Positions 55,373 to 62,344 of a stretch of DNA of 64,000 nt are shown here, piece after piece (the stretch's first letter is position 1; every line of letters starts with the position of its first letter). Source of the DNA: Paracoccus lichenicola. GTDB lineage: Bacteria; Pseudomonadota; Alphaproteobacteria; Rhodobacterales; Rhodobacteraceae. The notes beneath the pieces are model-generated. The model searched no databases. It had not been told where the DNA came from and worked only from the letters and a program-made list of their open reading frames with translations. The translations under genes were made by a program, and so were the position numbers. The DNA lies in assembly GCF_009708075.1 (NCBI RefSeq), contig NZ_WMBT01000001.1, positions 62,001 through 126,000 on the forward strand, given 5' to 3'.

Positions 55373-56020
55373 ATGACCGTGCGGCCCGCCTTCGAGACGA
55401 TCCTGGAGCATGACGGCGCTGTCGTCATGCTGCGCGCGTCCTTGCGGGCTGCCGTCGCCATCGACAACCTGCCGGGCGGCTTCCCCCAGGTCTGGGAACA
55501 GATCGCCCGGCAATCCCTCTCGACCATCCGGGCGGTGTTACTCGCCACCGCAACGGATCGGCAGGACGCGCAACGCTTCCTTGCCGCCACCGCCGACAAG
55601 CCCCTGGCGTCCTTCCTGGCCGATGCCCAGGCGGCTTGTCTGGCGGTCCTGGCTGCCCTTCTCAAAGCAGGTGACGACAGCGCAGCGAATGCGCCGAGCC
55701 AAGGCAGAGCCAGCGACAAGCCCATGTCGTTGAACGAGTATCACAAGACCCTGTTTCAGTATGCGACCGGCTGGCTTGGCTGGTCGCCTGCTGAGACCTG
55801 GAACGCCAGCCCTGCCGAGATCGAGGCCGCGTTCGAGGCCCATGTTGACCGGCTGGTGAAGCTGACGCCCGGCCTGTCCGATGCCCATGACACAGGCAGC
55901 GCCCGCCCGACTACAACGAACGAATACACGCCCGAACGCCTGCGCGAGATCGAAAACCTAGGCTATGACCCCGCCTTTGACCGTCAGGCGCTGCGGCAAC
56001 TGCAAGCGAGAAACCAATGA
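55373..56020 (+). CDS. Tail-assembly-chaperone-like protein, two-part
   Basis: 215 residues. The N-terminal half (LRASLRAAVAIDNLPGGFPQVWEQIA, STIRAVLLATAT) is a helical domain resembling chaperone-type proteins of GTAs. After a linker, YHKTLFQYATGWLGWSPAETWNASPAEIEAAFEAH resembles the Phage_TAC_6 segment. It may be an in-frame counterpart of the gpG/gpGT pair made by frameshift in other phages; this is inference. It overlaps the following gene by ATGA. Confidence 0.6.
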   Translation: MTVRPAFETILEHDGAVVMLRASLRAAVAIDNLPGGFPQVWEQIARQSLSTIRAVLLATATDRQDAQRFLAATADKPLASFLADAQAACLAVLAALLKAGDDSAANAPSQGRASDKPMSLNEYHKTLFQYATGWLGWSPAETWNASPAEIEAAFEAHVDRLVKLTPGLSDAHDTGSARPTTTNEYTPERLREIENLGYDPAFDRQALRQLQARNQ

Positions 56021-56475
56021 CGATTGACCCCTTCGGCGGGCGTATCCCGGCCAGCACCCAACTGCCGCCCTACAGCAACGCCCTGACCATCACGCCGGAC
56101 GACGATACCGATCTGCCGGTCATCCCTTCGGCCCTTTATATCCCCGCCAGCATTCCGGCGGTCTGGAACCCCGATCTGCCAAGCAGCACAAACAATCCTG
56201 ACCAACCCGGCGACGTTGTGACTGACAGCATGGGCGAGATTGTTGACGATGCGGCAGGCGAGCCGACCGAGATCAGCAACGAATTTCCTTGGCGTTGGGG
56301 CGGCGGAGCACGGCCTAACCGCATCATAATGATTGCTCAGAACGGCAACCGGCTGTCCATTGACGTGCCGAGCATCGTCAACCTGATGGCTGCGCCCGCC
56401 CTGATCTTGGCGCTACGCCCGCGCCGGATCCTTCGCACCGGCACGACGCTGCACCGCGTCACCTTGCTCTGGTGA
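56017..56475 (+). CDS. Spike base protein of the Rcc01079 type
   Basis: 152 residues. The beginning PFGGRIPASTQLPPYSNALTI and then DDDTDLPVIPSALYIPA, and the end LRPRRILRTGTTLHRVTLLW, match the two blocks of the R. capsulatus GTA head-spike base family (RCAP_rcc01079). Between them is an insert of about 60 residues that the usual short family members lack. Such proteins anchor fibres that bind the capsule. The functional match is by pattern only. Confidence 0.6.
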   Translation: MTIDPFGGRIPASTQLPPYSNALTITPDDDTDLPVIPSALYIPASIPAVWNPDLPSSTNNPDQPGDVVTDSMGEIVDDAAGEPTEISNEFPWRWGGGARPNRIIMIAQNGNRLSIDVPSIVNLMAAPALILALRPRRILRTGTTLHRVTLLW

Positions 56476-56481
56476 TCCGCC

Positions 56482-57159
56482 ATGATGAGAAACATTCACC
56501 TGCATGGCGCACTTGGCGCTGAATTCGGAAAGACCTATTGCTTTGACGTGAACAGCGTGGGCGAAACCATCGCGGCGCTTCAAGCCAATTTTCCTCGCTT
56601 CGCCAACGCCATCCGCAACGGCTTCTACAAGATCGTGCTGGGCAAGACGGTGCGTCAGGGTCTTGCCTTGCGCGAAAACCAGCTTGGCGTGGACCTGGCC
56701 GATCGGGCCATCCATATCGTGCCGACCGTGGCGGGCCGCAAGAACGGCGGCCTGGGCAAGGTGATCGCGGGCATTGCCCTGATCGGCCTTTCCATGGTGA
56801 CAGGTGGCGCTGCGGGGGCGCTGATGGCTACGCCTTTCGCGGGCGGCACAGTCGGCGCAATGGTGGGCAGCATGGGCCTTGCAATGGCTGTCAGCGGCGT
56901 TTCGGCCATGCTGGCACCAGAACAGAAAGCCGAAGATCGCAAAGAATCCTTCACCATGTCCGGTCCTTCATCGGTCATCAGGGAAGGCAACATCGTGCCC
57001 ATCGCCTACGGTGAAGTCGTCACTGGCGGCTACATGATCTCGGGCAGCGTGGTCATCAACGGCCCGGCGGGCGACTTGCCGCCTGCCGTTGCGACCAACC
57101 CGAACAACGGTGCAGGCGGATCGCTGCAAGATGATCGCATTTACGGCGGCAATGGCTAA
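56482..57159 (+). CDS. Tail assembly protein, lambda gpI-like
   Basis: 225 residues. MRNIHLHGALGAEFGKTYCFDVNSVGETIAALQANFPRFA is the ubiquitin-like N-terminal domain of lambda gpI. Two glycine-rich hydrophobic segments (about 95-150) follow, then SSVIREGNIVPIAYGEVVTGGYMISG, typical of the family. It helps build the tail tip. In standard phages it lies downstream of the tape measure; here it lies 5 kb upstream of it. Confidence 0.85.
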   Translation: MMRNIHLHGALGAEFGKTYCFDVNSVGETIAALQANFPRFANAIRNGFYKIVLGKTVRQGLALRENQLGVDLADRAIHIVPTVAGRKNGGLGKVIAGIALIGLSMVTGGAAGALMATPFAGGTVGAMVGSMGLAMAVSGVSAMLAPEQKAEDRKESFTMSGPSSVIREGNIVPIAYGEVVTGGYMISGSVVINGPAGDLPPAVATNPNNGAGGSLQDDRIYGGNG

Positions 57160-57493
57160 GCCGCCCCGTCTTTGTGGTTGCGGCCAGATCGTGCCGGCCG
57201 ATCAGCTTTGCGCCTGCCAGCTCGACCGCCAGCGCGAGCGGAAGGCCCGGCATGACCGCAGGCGCCCGTCTGCCGCCCAACGTGGCTATGACAGCGAATG
57301 GCGCAAGCTGCGGGCCGAATTCATCCGCCTGCACCCGTTCTGCGCCTTCTGTGGTGCCGAGGCAGAGCATGTTGACCACAAGGAACGGCACCGGGGCAAC
57401 CGCGCCCTGTTGCTGTCTTGGACCAACCTGCAAAGCCTCTGCGCCCATTGCCACAACAGCGTGAAGCAAAGGCAGGAACGGGCCGCAGGATGA
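57152..57493 (+). CDS. HNH endonuclease
   Basis: 113 residues with a leading zinc knuckle (CGCGQIVPADQLCACQ), then SEWRKLRAEFIRLHPFCAFCG, HVDHKERHRGN and WTNLQSLCAHCHNSVKQR, the HNH nuclease with paired cysteines. In HK97-type phages such enzymes aid terminase cutting and are encoded beside terS. Here terS is 2.8 kb away. The start at 57152 overlaps the previous gene by 8 bases; 57131 is an in-frame alternative. Confidence 0.88.
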   Translation: MAKPPRLCGCGQIVPADQLCACQLDRQRERKARHDRRRPSAAQRGYDSEWRKLRAEFIRLHPFCAFCGAEAEHVDHKERHRGNRALLLSWTNLQSLCAHCHNSVKQRQERAAG

Positions 57494-58239
57494 GCCGCGA
57501 ACTATGGCAGGCGGTGTTGCTGCGCACGGTGGCAGATGCCGTCCTGGGCGTTTCTCAAGAGTCAAATCGCGACACCCGCATTCGCATCTGCGAGGAAGCG
57601 CGGCGCTACCTGACCAGTCCAAGCCGCGACCTGAGTGAAGTCTGCGCCTTGGCCGACATGGACATGAACGCGGTGATAGAGAAGATGCGCAACCAGATCG
57701 CCCAGGCACCCACGCCCAAGGAATTGGCCGACAATCCCGGCCGAAGCATCGCTACCTTCACCAAGGCCGCGGCAAAGCCCAAGCAGAAGCGCATCCCCTT
57801 CCCGGATCGGCAATTCACGTTCGACGGCATCACCAGAACGGCGGCAGATTGGTGTGCCCGCACGGGCATCGCCCTACAAACAGCACAGTGGCGCATCAAT
57901 CAGTCCTGGGCACCAGAACGCGCATTCACACTGACAGCCGAAGACGCAAGGGCAGAGCATAGGGCATCGGCCCGCCGGTCCTTCAACATGAACAGTGCGG
58001 AGATCAGTGCCCGTATCAAGGAAGGTCTGCGCCGGTCTGCCGCCATGAACGGCGCACCGCATAAGAGAGGCACAGAGCCAACCTTATACCAGTATGATGG
58101 TGAAGCCCGTTCACTGGCGGAATGGTCCGAGATCACCGGCATTGGAAAGAACACGATCTACAAACGCATCACGGTGCAAGGCATGACCTTTGCCCAGGCT
58201 ATCGAGACGCCAGTGGGCAAAGGTCAAAAGACTGCTTAA
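57490..58239 (+). CDS. Phage protein with two homologous helix-turn-helix-like repeats
   Basis: 249 residues. The N-terminal domain (LWQAVLLRTVADAVLG, to about residue 95) is unrecognised. Two similar units follow: FTFDGITRTAADWCARTGI-x-TAQWRINQSW (about 118-150) and YQYDGEARSLAEWSEITGI-x-NTIYKRITVQGMTFAQAI (about 205-240). They resemble NUMOD/homeodomain-like DNA-binding units in homing endonucleases and phage proteins. It follows the HNH gene by ATGA overlap, so it may target that nuclease or regulate transcription. Function unproven. Confidence 0.65.
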   Translation: MSRELWQAVLLRTVADAVLGVSQESNRDTRIRICEEARRYLTSPSRDLSEVCALADMDMNAVIEKMRNQIAQAPTPKELADNPGRSIATFTKAAAKPKQKRIPFPDRQFTFDGITRTAADWCARTGIALQTAQWRINQSWAPERAFTLTAEDARAEHRASARRSFNMNSAEISARIKEGLRRSAAMNGAPHKRGTEPTLYQYDGEARSLAEWSEITGIGKNTIYKRITVQGMTFAQAIETPVGKGQKTA

Positions 58240-58559
58240 TTGGTCTTAGGGATATATTGGTAATGTTCGCGTCCGATAAAAACGCCAATCATACCCAGAG
58301 TAGCCAAGATTGCAGAAATCAGAGCAATGACCCCTTTTGTCAATGCCGACTTTTCGGCGCTTTCCGCTGAATAAGTATATCCATTTGCATAACTGTAAGC
58401 AGCCTTCGCTGAATCACTTACGTATTCCATATAGGCATATCCAAATATCATTGGCATTATCAGCATCAAGATTAAACCCCACCAGCCAAGCGCCGTGAGC
58501 CTTTGACGAATTGGATAGGATAGTGCCGAGCTAACGAGTGGGCTTTCCATTTGAGACAT
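58236..58559 (-). CDS. Small opposite-strand membrane protein, moron-like
   Basis: 107 residues with two membrane helices: WWGLILMLIMPMIFGYAYM (about 27-46) and GVIALISAILATLGMIGVFIG (about 75-95), joined by a Tyr/Ala/Ser-rich loop. The start at 58559 (MSQMESPLV) is used; the frame upstream begins only with TTG. The DNA is AT-richer than the neighbours, and this is the only minus-strand gene in the element, the usual marks of a lysogenic-conversion gene (moron). Its stop overlaps the convergent gene's stop. No family recognised. Confidence 0.65.
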   Translation of the reverse strand: MSQMESPLVSSALSYPIRQRLTALGWWGLILMLIMPMIFGYAYMEYVSDSAKAAYSYANGYTYSAESAEKSALTKGVIALISAILATLGMIGVFIGREHYQYIPKTN

Positions 58560-58571
58560 GACTGCAATCCG

Positions 58572-58592
58572 ACAGAGTGTTGACAACTCTGT
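58572..58592. promoter_or_regulatory. Palindrome in front of the opposite-strand membrane protein gene
   Basis: ACAGAGT (58572-58578) and ACTCTGT (58586-58592) are perfect inverted repeats around GTTGACA, 13 bases upstream of the minus-strand start. It could be an operator or a leader hairpin. Confidence 0.45.
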
Positions 58593-58757
58593 GAGCTATG
58601 CACGGCCAACCAGAAACAGCAACGGCTGAAATGAGACGATGTTGAGGATAAAAGGGAGGGGGTATCTTCCAATTTGTGCCCTGTGGACAGAACCGGCGTG
58701 TGGAGTCGCGCGCAAGACAGGTCGAATATAACTTTTCCACCTAGCGTTGCGACCGCA

Positions 58758-58801
58758 TCTGTGATATTTTTGCAACAGTAATGATTACACCTGTTGCGAG
58801 T
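58758..58801 (+). promoter_or_regulatory. Leader B: shared operator-like motifs before the head-tail connector gene
   Basis: TCTGT (58758-58762), nine bases, GCAACA (58772-58777), then TGTTGCGAGT (58792-58801), which ends 6 bases before the ATG at 58808. This repeats the layout of the leader at 52101-52158. GCAACAG and CTGTTGC (58772-58778, 58791-58797) form an inverted repeat. The rest of the 220-base gap to the opposite-strand gene has no clear gene; a TATAAC at 58727 could be a -10 but lacks a good -35. Confidence 0.55.
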
Positions 58802-58807
58802 ATGCCC

Positions 58808-59116
58808 ATGCCTGCCCTGCCGTTGCCTCTCGTGAAGGCGCATCTTGTCGTTGACCACAGCGAAGACGACCAACTTCTGAACCACTACGGCAATGTCGCA
58901 GCCGCATGGGTAGCGGCCTACACAGGCCAAGAATTCGATGCCGATAACGCCCTGATGGTGCAGGCCGGCTTGCTGTTGACGGCAACCCAATATGAAAGCC
59001 GCGAGGCCGTCACCTTCGCCAGTGCCTATCAACTGCCCTTCGGCGTCCATGATCTACTGTCGCCGCTGAAAGCCCGCGTCACCGGCCACCAGCCCGAGCC
59101 TGAGGCCGCAGAATGA
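58808..59116 (+). CDS. Head-tail connector protein, gp6-like
   Basis: 102 residues from MPALPLPLVKAHLVVDHSED, ending in AVTFASAYQLPFGVHDLLSPLKA. Both the opening (leucine-lysine-alanine-histidine pattern) and the LPFGVHDLL-type close fit the HK97 gp6/gp15-like connector that docks on the portal. ATG 58808 is chosen since the shared TGTTGCGAGT motif then has the same distance as at the portal gene; 58781 and 58802 are in-frame alternatives. First gene of the second structural block. Confidence 0.8.
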   Translation: MPALPLPLVKAHLVVDHSEDDQLLNHYGNVAAAWVAAYTGQEFDADNALMVQAGLLLTATQYESREAVTFASAYQLPFGVHDLLSPLKARVTGHQPEPEAAE

Positions 59117-59568
59117 GCATCACCCGGCAGTCATCCGACGCTCTGGCAAAGCGCTTGGCCGCCATCCCGCGCGAGATCGTCGCCCAAGTGCAGCCTGCCC
59201 TGATCAAGGGCGTGCAGAAAGTCGCGGCGGATGCCCGCACCCTGGCAGAGGCATCGCGCAGGACGGGCGAGACGATTGACTCAATCGAGACGACCGGCCC
59301 GAACTCGACCACGCCCGCCTATGCCCAGGGCGGTGCCACCCGCACAACTCACGAATTGCAAGCGGTGGTGACTGTCGGCAACCCTGATGTGCGCACCGCG
59401 CACTTGGTCGAATTTGGCACTGATGAGCGCCACCACCAGGACGGCGCCAGCACCGGCACCATGCCCGCCACACCCTTCCTGCTGCCCGCGTGGCGGCTCA
59501 ATCGTGCCCGCGTTCAAAGGCGTATCAATAGCGCAGTCAACAAGGCCATCCGTGAGGCCAGCCAATGA
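59113..59568 (+). CDS. HK97 gp10 family neck protein
   Basis: 151 residues starting MSITRQSSDALAKRLAAIP, with a basic helical front and the diagnostic end RTAHLVEFGTDERHHQDGAS followed by MPATPFLLPAWRLNRARVQ. Members join head and tail. Overlaps the previous gene by ATGA and the next by 4 bases. Confidence 0.88.
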   Translation: MSITRQSSDALAKRLAAIPREIVAQVQPALIKGVQKVAADARTLAEASRRTGETIDSIETTGPNSTTPAYAQGGATRTTHELQAVVTVGNPDVRTAHLVEFGTDERHHQDGASTGTMPATPFLLPAWRLNRARVQRRINSAVNKAIREASQ

Positions 59569-59978
59569 TTCCGACCCTGGCGCTTCAAGAGGCCATCCGC
59601 GCCCGGCTGCTGGCTGACCCGGTGATCACCCAGCATATCGAACCGGCCCGCATCCGCATGGCGGCGGTGCGGCCTGAGCAACTGCCCGCCATCCACCTGT
59701 CACCGAGCCGAACAGAAATCCTTGGCCGGGCAAGCGGTGGTCAAATTGTGGCCGAGGTTAGCCAGCTTTTACACGTCTGGGCCGTGCAGGATGGTTCCGG
59801 CACCGCCGAAAGCATCGCGGCTGCCGCCTTGGTCACGCTCATGGACGCGCCCGACGCTCAAGGCTTTGACTTTGACTCTTGGGAACGCCCGGCCCTGGTC
59901 TGGTCTGAACAACCTGCGTTCGATGGTGCTGCGCACGCTGCCATCAGCCTGCGCGCTGTCATCCGGTGGCACGAATGA
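59565..59978 (+). CDS. DUF3168 tail completion protein
   Basis: 137 residues: MIPTLALQEAIRARLLADPVITQHI, then ARIRMAAVRPEQLPAIHLS and the strand pattern ending AISLRAVIRWHE. DUF3168 proteins (gp17-like) close the tail end that meets the head. Translationally coupled on both sides. Confidence 0.88.
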   Translation: MIPTLALQEAIRARLLADPVITQHIEPARIRMAAVRPEQLPAIHLSPSRTEILGRASGGQIVAEVSQLLHVWAVQDGSGTAESIAAAALVTLMDAPDAQGFDFDSWERPALVWSEQPAFDGAAHAAISLRAVIRWHE

Positions 59979-60292
59979 GGGCGGGCAAGCTGCAAGCGCG
60001 TATCCAGATCGAACGCGAACAGGAAGCGGTCAGCGACAACGGCCTTGTGCGCCAAGTCTGGCTGCCGGTCCTGACGACGCGCGCCGAGATCAAGGAAGCG
60101 ACCACGACCGAATTCTTGACCGGCCAGATCGAAGGCAACCAGAACAAGGTGGTTTTCCTGATCCGCTGGCCGTCGCAGCCGATCAGCACGGGCGACCGCC
60201 TGACCCACAACGGCGCGGTCTGGAACATCACCGGCTTGTCGGAGATCGGCCGCAAGCGCGGCCTGGAGATCAGGGCAGAGGCGGTTGCATGA
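59975..60292 (+). CDS. Phage head closure (head-tail adaptor) protein
   Basis: 105 residues: MRAGKLQARIQIEREQEAVSDNGL, VWLPVLTTRAEIKEAT and DRLTHNGAVWNITGLSEIGRKRGLEI match the SPP1 gp16-like adaptor family. Usually this gene precedes the gp10-like gene; here it follows DUF3168. Overlaps by ATGA at both ends. Confidence 0.87.
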   Translation: MRAGKLQARIQIEREQEAVSDNGLVRQVWLPVLTTRAEIKEATTTEFLTGQIEGNQNKVVFLIRWPSQPISTGDRLTHNGAVWNITGLSEIGRKRGLEIRAEAVA

Positions 60293-60684
60293 GCGCTGCG
60301 CATCTTCGCGGGATCAAGCCAAAGGTCAGCGCCGATCAACAGCCGCTGATCCGTGCCCCGAAGCCGCCTGCCTATTTTTCGACCTATGCCCGCGACGAAT
60401 GGCGGCGGATCATGCCAACGCTGATCAGCCGGCGCGTGATCTGCAAGGCCGATCTGGCCCAGGTCGAAACCTACTGCGAGATGACCGGCCTTGTCCGGCA
60501 AATTGCCCATGAGCGCCAGCTTGCGGGCGGCCTGATCGACGTGAAGCTGTTCGGCGTCCAGAACCGGGCGGCGCAGACTGCCCGCCAGATCGCTGCCACC
60601 CTTGGCCTTGATCCTGTCAGCCGGGCGCGCATCGGATCAGCAGCGCCCGAGGATGACGACGACAACCCCCTGGCGGTAGCCTGA
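60289..60684 (+). CDS. Phage terminase small subunit, P27 type
   Basis: 131 residues: MSAAHLRGIKPKVSADQQPL, PKPPAYFSTYARDEWRRIMPTL, and helical text up to QIAATLGLDPVSRARIG, as in P27-family small terminases that recognise the packaging site. Its stop and the terL start share one base (TGATG). Confidence 0.87.
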   Translation: MSAAHLRGIKPKVSADQQPLIRAPKPPAYFSTYARDEWRRIMPTLISRRVICKADLAQVETYCEMTGLVRQIAHERQLAGGLIDVKLFGVQNRAAQTARQIAATLGLDPVSRARIGSAAPEDDDDNPLAVA

Positions 60685-62330
60685 TGGCTTCGACCTTCCC
60701 GGCCTGGATCAGCGACGGATCGGCCATCCCTGATCCTCTCGGGCATGGGCAACGTGCCGTCACGTTCCTGCGCCGTCTGCGCCATCCCAATGCCGCCAAC
60801 ACCAACGCCCCGCCGGTGGTGGCCAACACGAACAGCCATCCGCGCGCGTTCCAGCTTTACGACTGGCAAGAGCGGATCGTCAGGCGCATCTATGGCCCGC
60901 GCAACCTGGATGGCAGCCGAACCGTCAAGACCGTGTTCCTGATGCTGCCCAGGGGCAACCGCAAGACCAGCTTGGCCGCTGCCTTGTCGCTCTTGCACCT
61001 GTTCGGCCCCGAGGCCCGCCCTGCCGGTCAGGTGATCTTTGCCGCATGTGACCGGGAACAGGCCAGCATCGGCTTTCGCGAGGCCGCCAACATCATCCGT
61101 GAAGATCACCGGCTGTTGCGGGCGGTGACGATCCGCGATGCCTTCAACAGCAAGAAGCAGATCACCTTTCCGGCCAAAGGTTCGACCTTAACCGCCCTTG
61201 CCAGCGATGGCGGCGCAGCGCACGGCTTGACGCCTGCCTTCACCCTGATCGACGAGGTTCACGCCTGGAAAGGCCGCGACCTATGGGAAGCCATCAAGAG
61301 CGGGCAGGCCAAGACTGACGACACGCTGATGGTGATCTGCACGACCGCCGGGCGCGGTGCCGAAGGGCTGGCGGCCGATCTATTCGACTATGCCCGGCGC
61401 GTGGCAATGGGTGAGATCGTCAACCCGGAATTCCTGCCGGTCCTGTTTATGGCCGAACCGGATGACGACTGGCAGGACGTGGCGACATGGCACAAGGCCA
61501 ATCCCGGCTTGGCCTATGGCTTTCCATCCATGTCGGGCCTGCGCGCCCTGGCGAAAGAGGCCGAAGGCAACCCGGCGGAACTTGCCAGCTTCAAGCAATT
61601 CAACTTGAACGTGTGGCAGGCCAACAGCCGCGACCCGCTCTTTGACCTGGGCACCTATGACGCCCGCTGCCTGGACGACGACGACGCCGACCTGGAAGCG
61701 CTGCCCGCCTATATCGGCTGCGACATGAGCGTGTCGGGCGACCTGACCGCCGTTGCCATCGCCTTCCGGCACGATGACGGCCAGATCACCCTTCGGTCGC
61801 GCGTCTTTGTTCCTGGTGAAGACCTGCGCGCCCGTGGTGATCGCGATGGCGCACCCTATGAGCGATGGCGCGATGACAACCTGATCACGGTCTGCCCTGG
61901 CCCGATCATTGACCATGGCACCGTCGAAGATCATATCCGCGACCTATGCGGAACCTTCGACGTGCAGGAAATCGCCTTCGACCCGCATCTAGCCCGCGTC
62001 ACCATGCAGCACCTGCACGACGATGGGCTGCCGGTCTTTGCCTTTCCGCAGCGCCCGCTGACGATGGGCGTTGCCGCCGGTGACATGGAGAGGATCGTCA
62101 CCGGGCGGCTGATCCGCCACGATGGCGACCCCGTGCAGCGCCATCACTTCGAGAACGTGGTGACATCGCGCAACCCGACCAGCGGCCTTGTCAGGATGCA
62201 CAAGGCCCGCACCGCCAGCCGGATCGACGCTGCCGTGGCATCTGCCATGGCCGTGTCCCGCGCCACGACCGCCCATAACCAGAAATCCCGATATGACAGC
62301 CCCGAAGTTTCGGGCCTGTTTGTTATTTAA
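60684..62330 (+). CDS. Phage terminase large subunit
   Basis: ATPase and nuclease that pumps DNA into the capsid. 548 residues. The P-loop is MLPRGNRKTS, a variant of the (A/P)RGxGKS form with Arg before Lys-Thr. Walker B is FTLIDEVHAW, and the nuclease starts at IGCDMSVSGDLTAVAI. The family is the YmfN/HK97 type. It lies at the end of the connector block instead of ahead of the portal gene. Confidence 0.93.
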   Translation: MASTFPAWISDGSAIPDPLGHGQRAVTFLRRLRHPNAANTNAPPVVANTNSHPRAFQLYDWQERIVRRIYGPRNLDGSRTVKTVFLMLPRGNRKTSLAAALSLLHLFGPEARPAGQVIFAACDREQASIGFREAANIIREDHRLLRAVTIRDAFNSKKQITFPAKGSTLTALASDGGAAHGLTPAFTLIDEVHAWKGRDLWEAIKSGQAKTDDTLMVICTTAGRGAEGLAADLFDYARRVAMGEIVNPEFLPVLFMAEPDDDWQDVATWHKANPGLAYGFPSMSGLRALAKEAEGNPAELASFKQFNLNVWQANSRDPLFDLGTYDARCLDDDDADLEALPAYIGCDMSVSGDLTAVAIAFRHDDGQITLRSRVFVPGEDLRARGDRDGAPYERWRDDNLITVCPGPIIDHGTVEDHIRDLCGTFDVQEIAFDPHLARVTMQHLHDDGLPVFAFPQRPLTMGVAAGDMERIVTGRLIRHDGDPVQRHHFENVVTSRNPTSGLVRMHKARTASRIDAAVASAMAVSRATTAHNQKSRYDSPEVSGLFVI

Positions 62331-62344
62331 AAAGTGAGACAACC

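Noticed and set aside
58781-58807. Upstream start of the head-tail connector gene at 58781
   Set aside because: Possible, but it lacks a ribosome site and would place the shared leader motif inside the coding sequence; 58808 gives the same motif spacing as at the portal gene and fits the family start.
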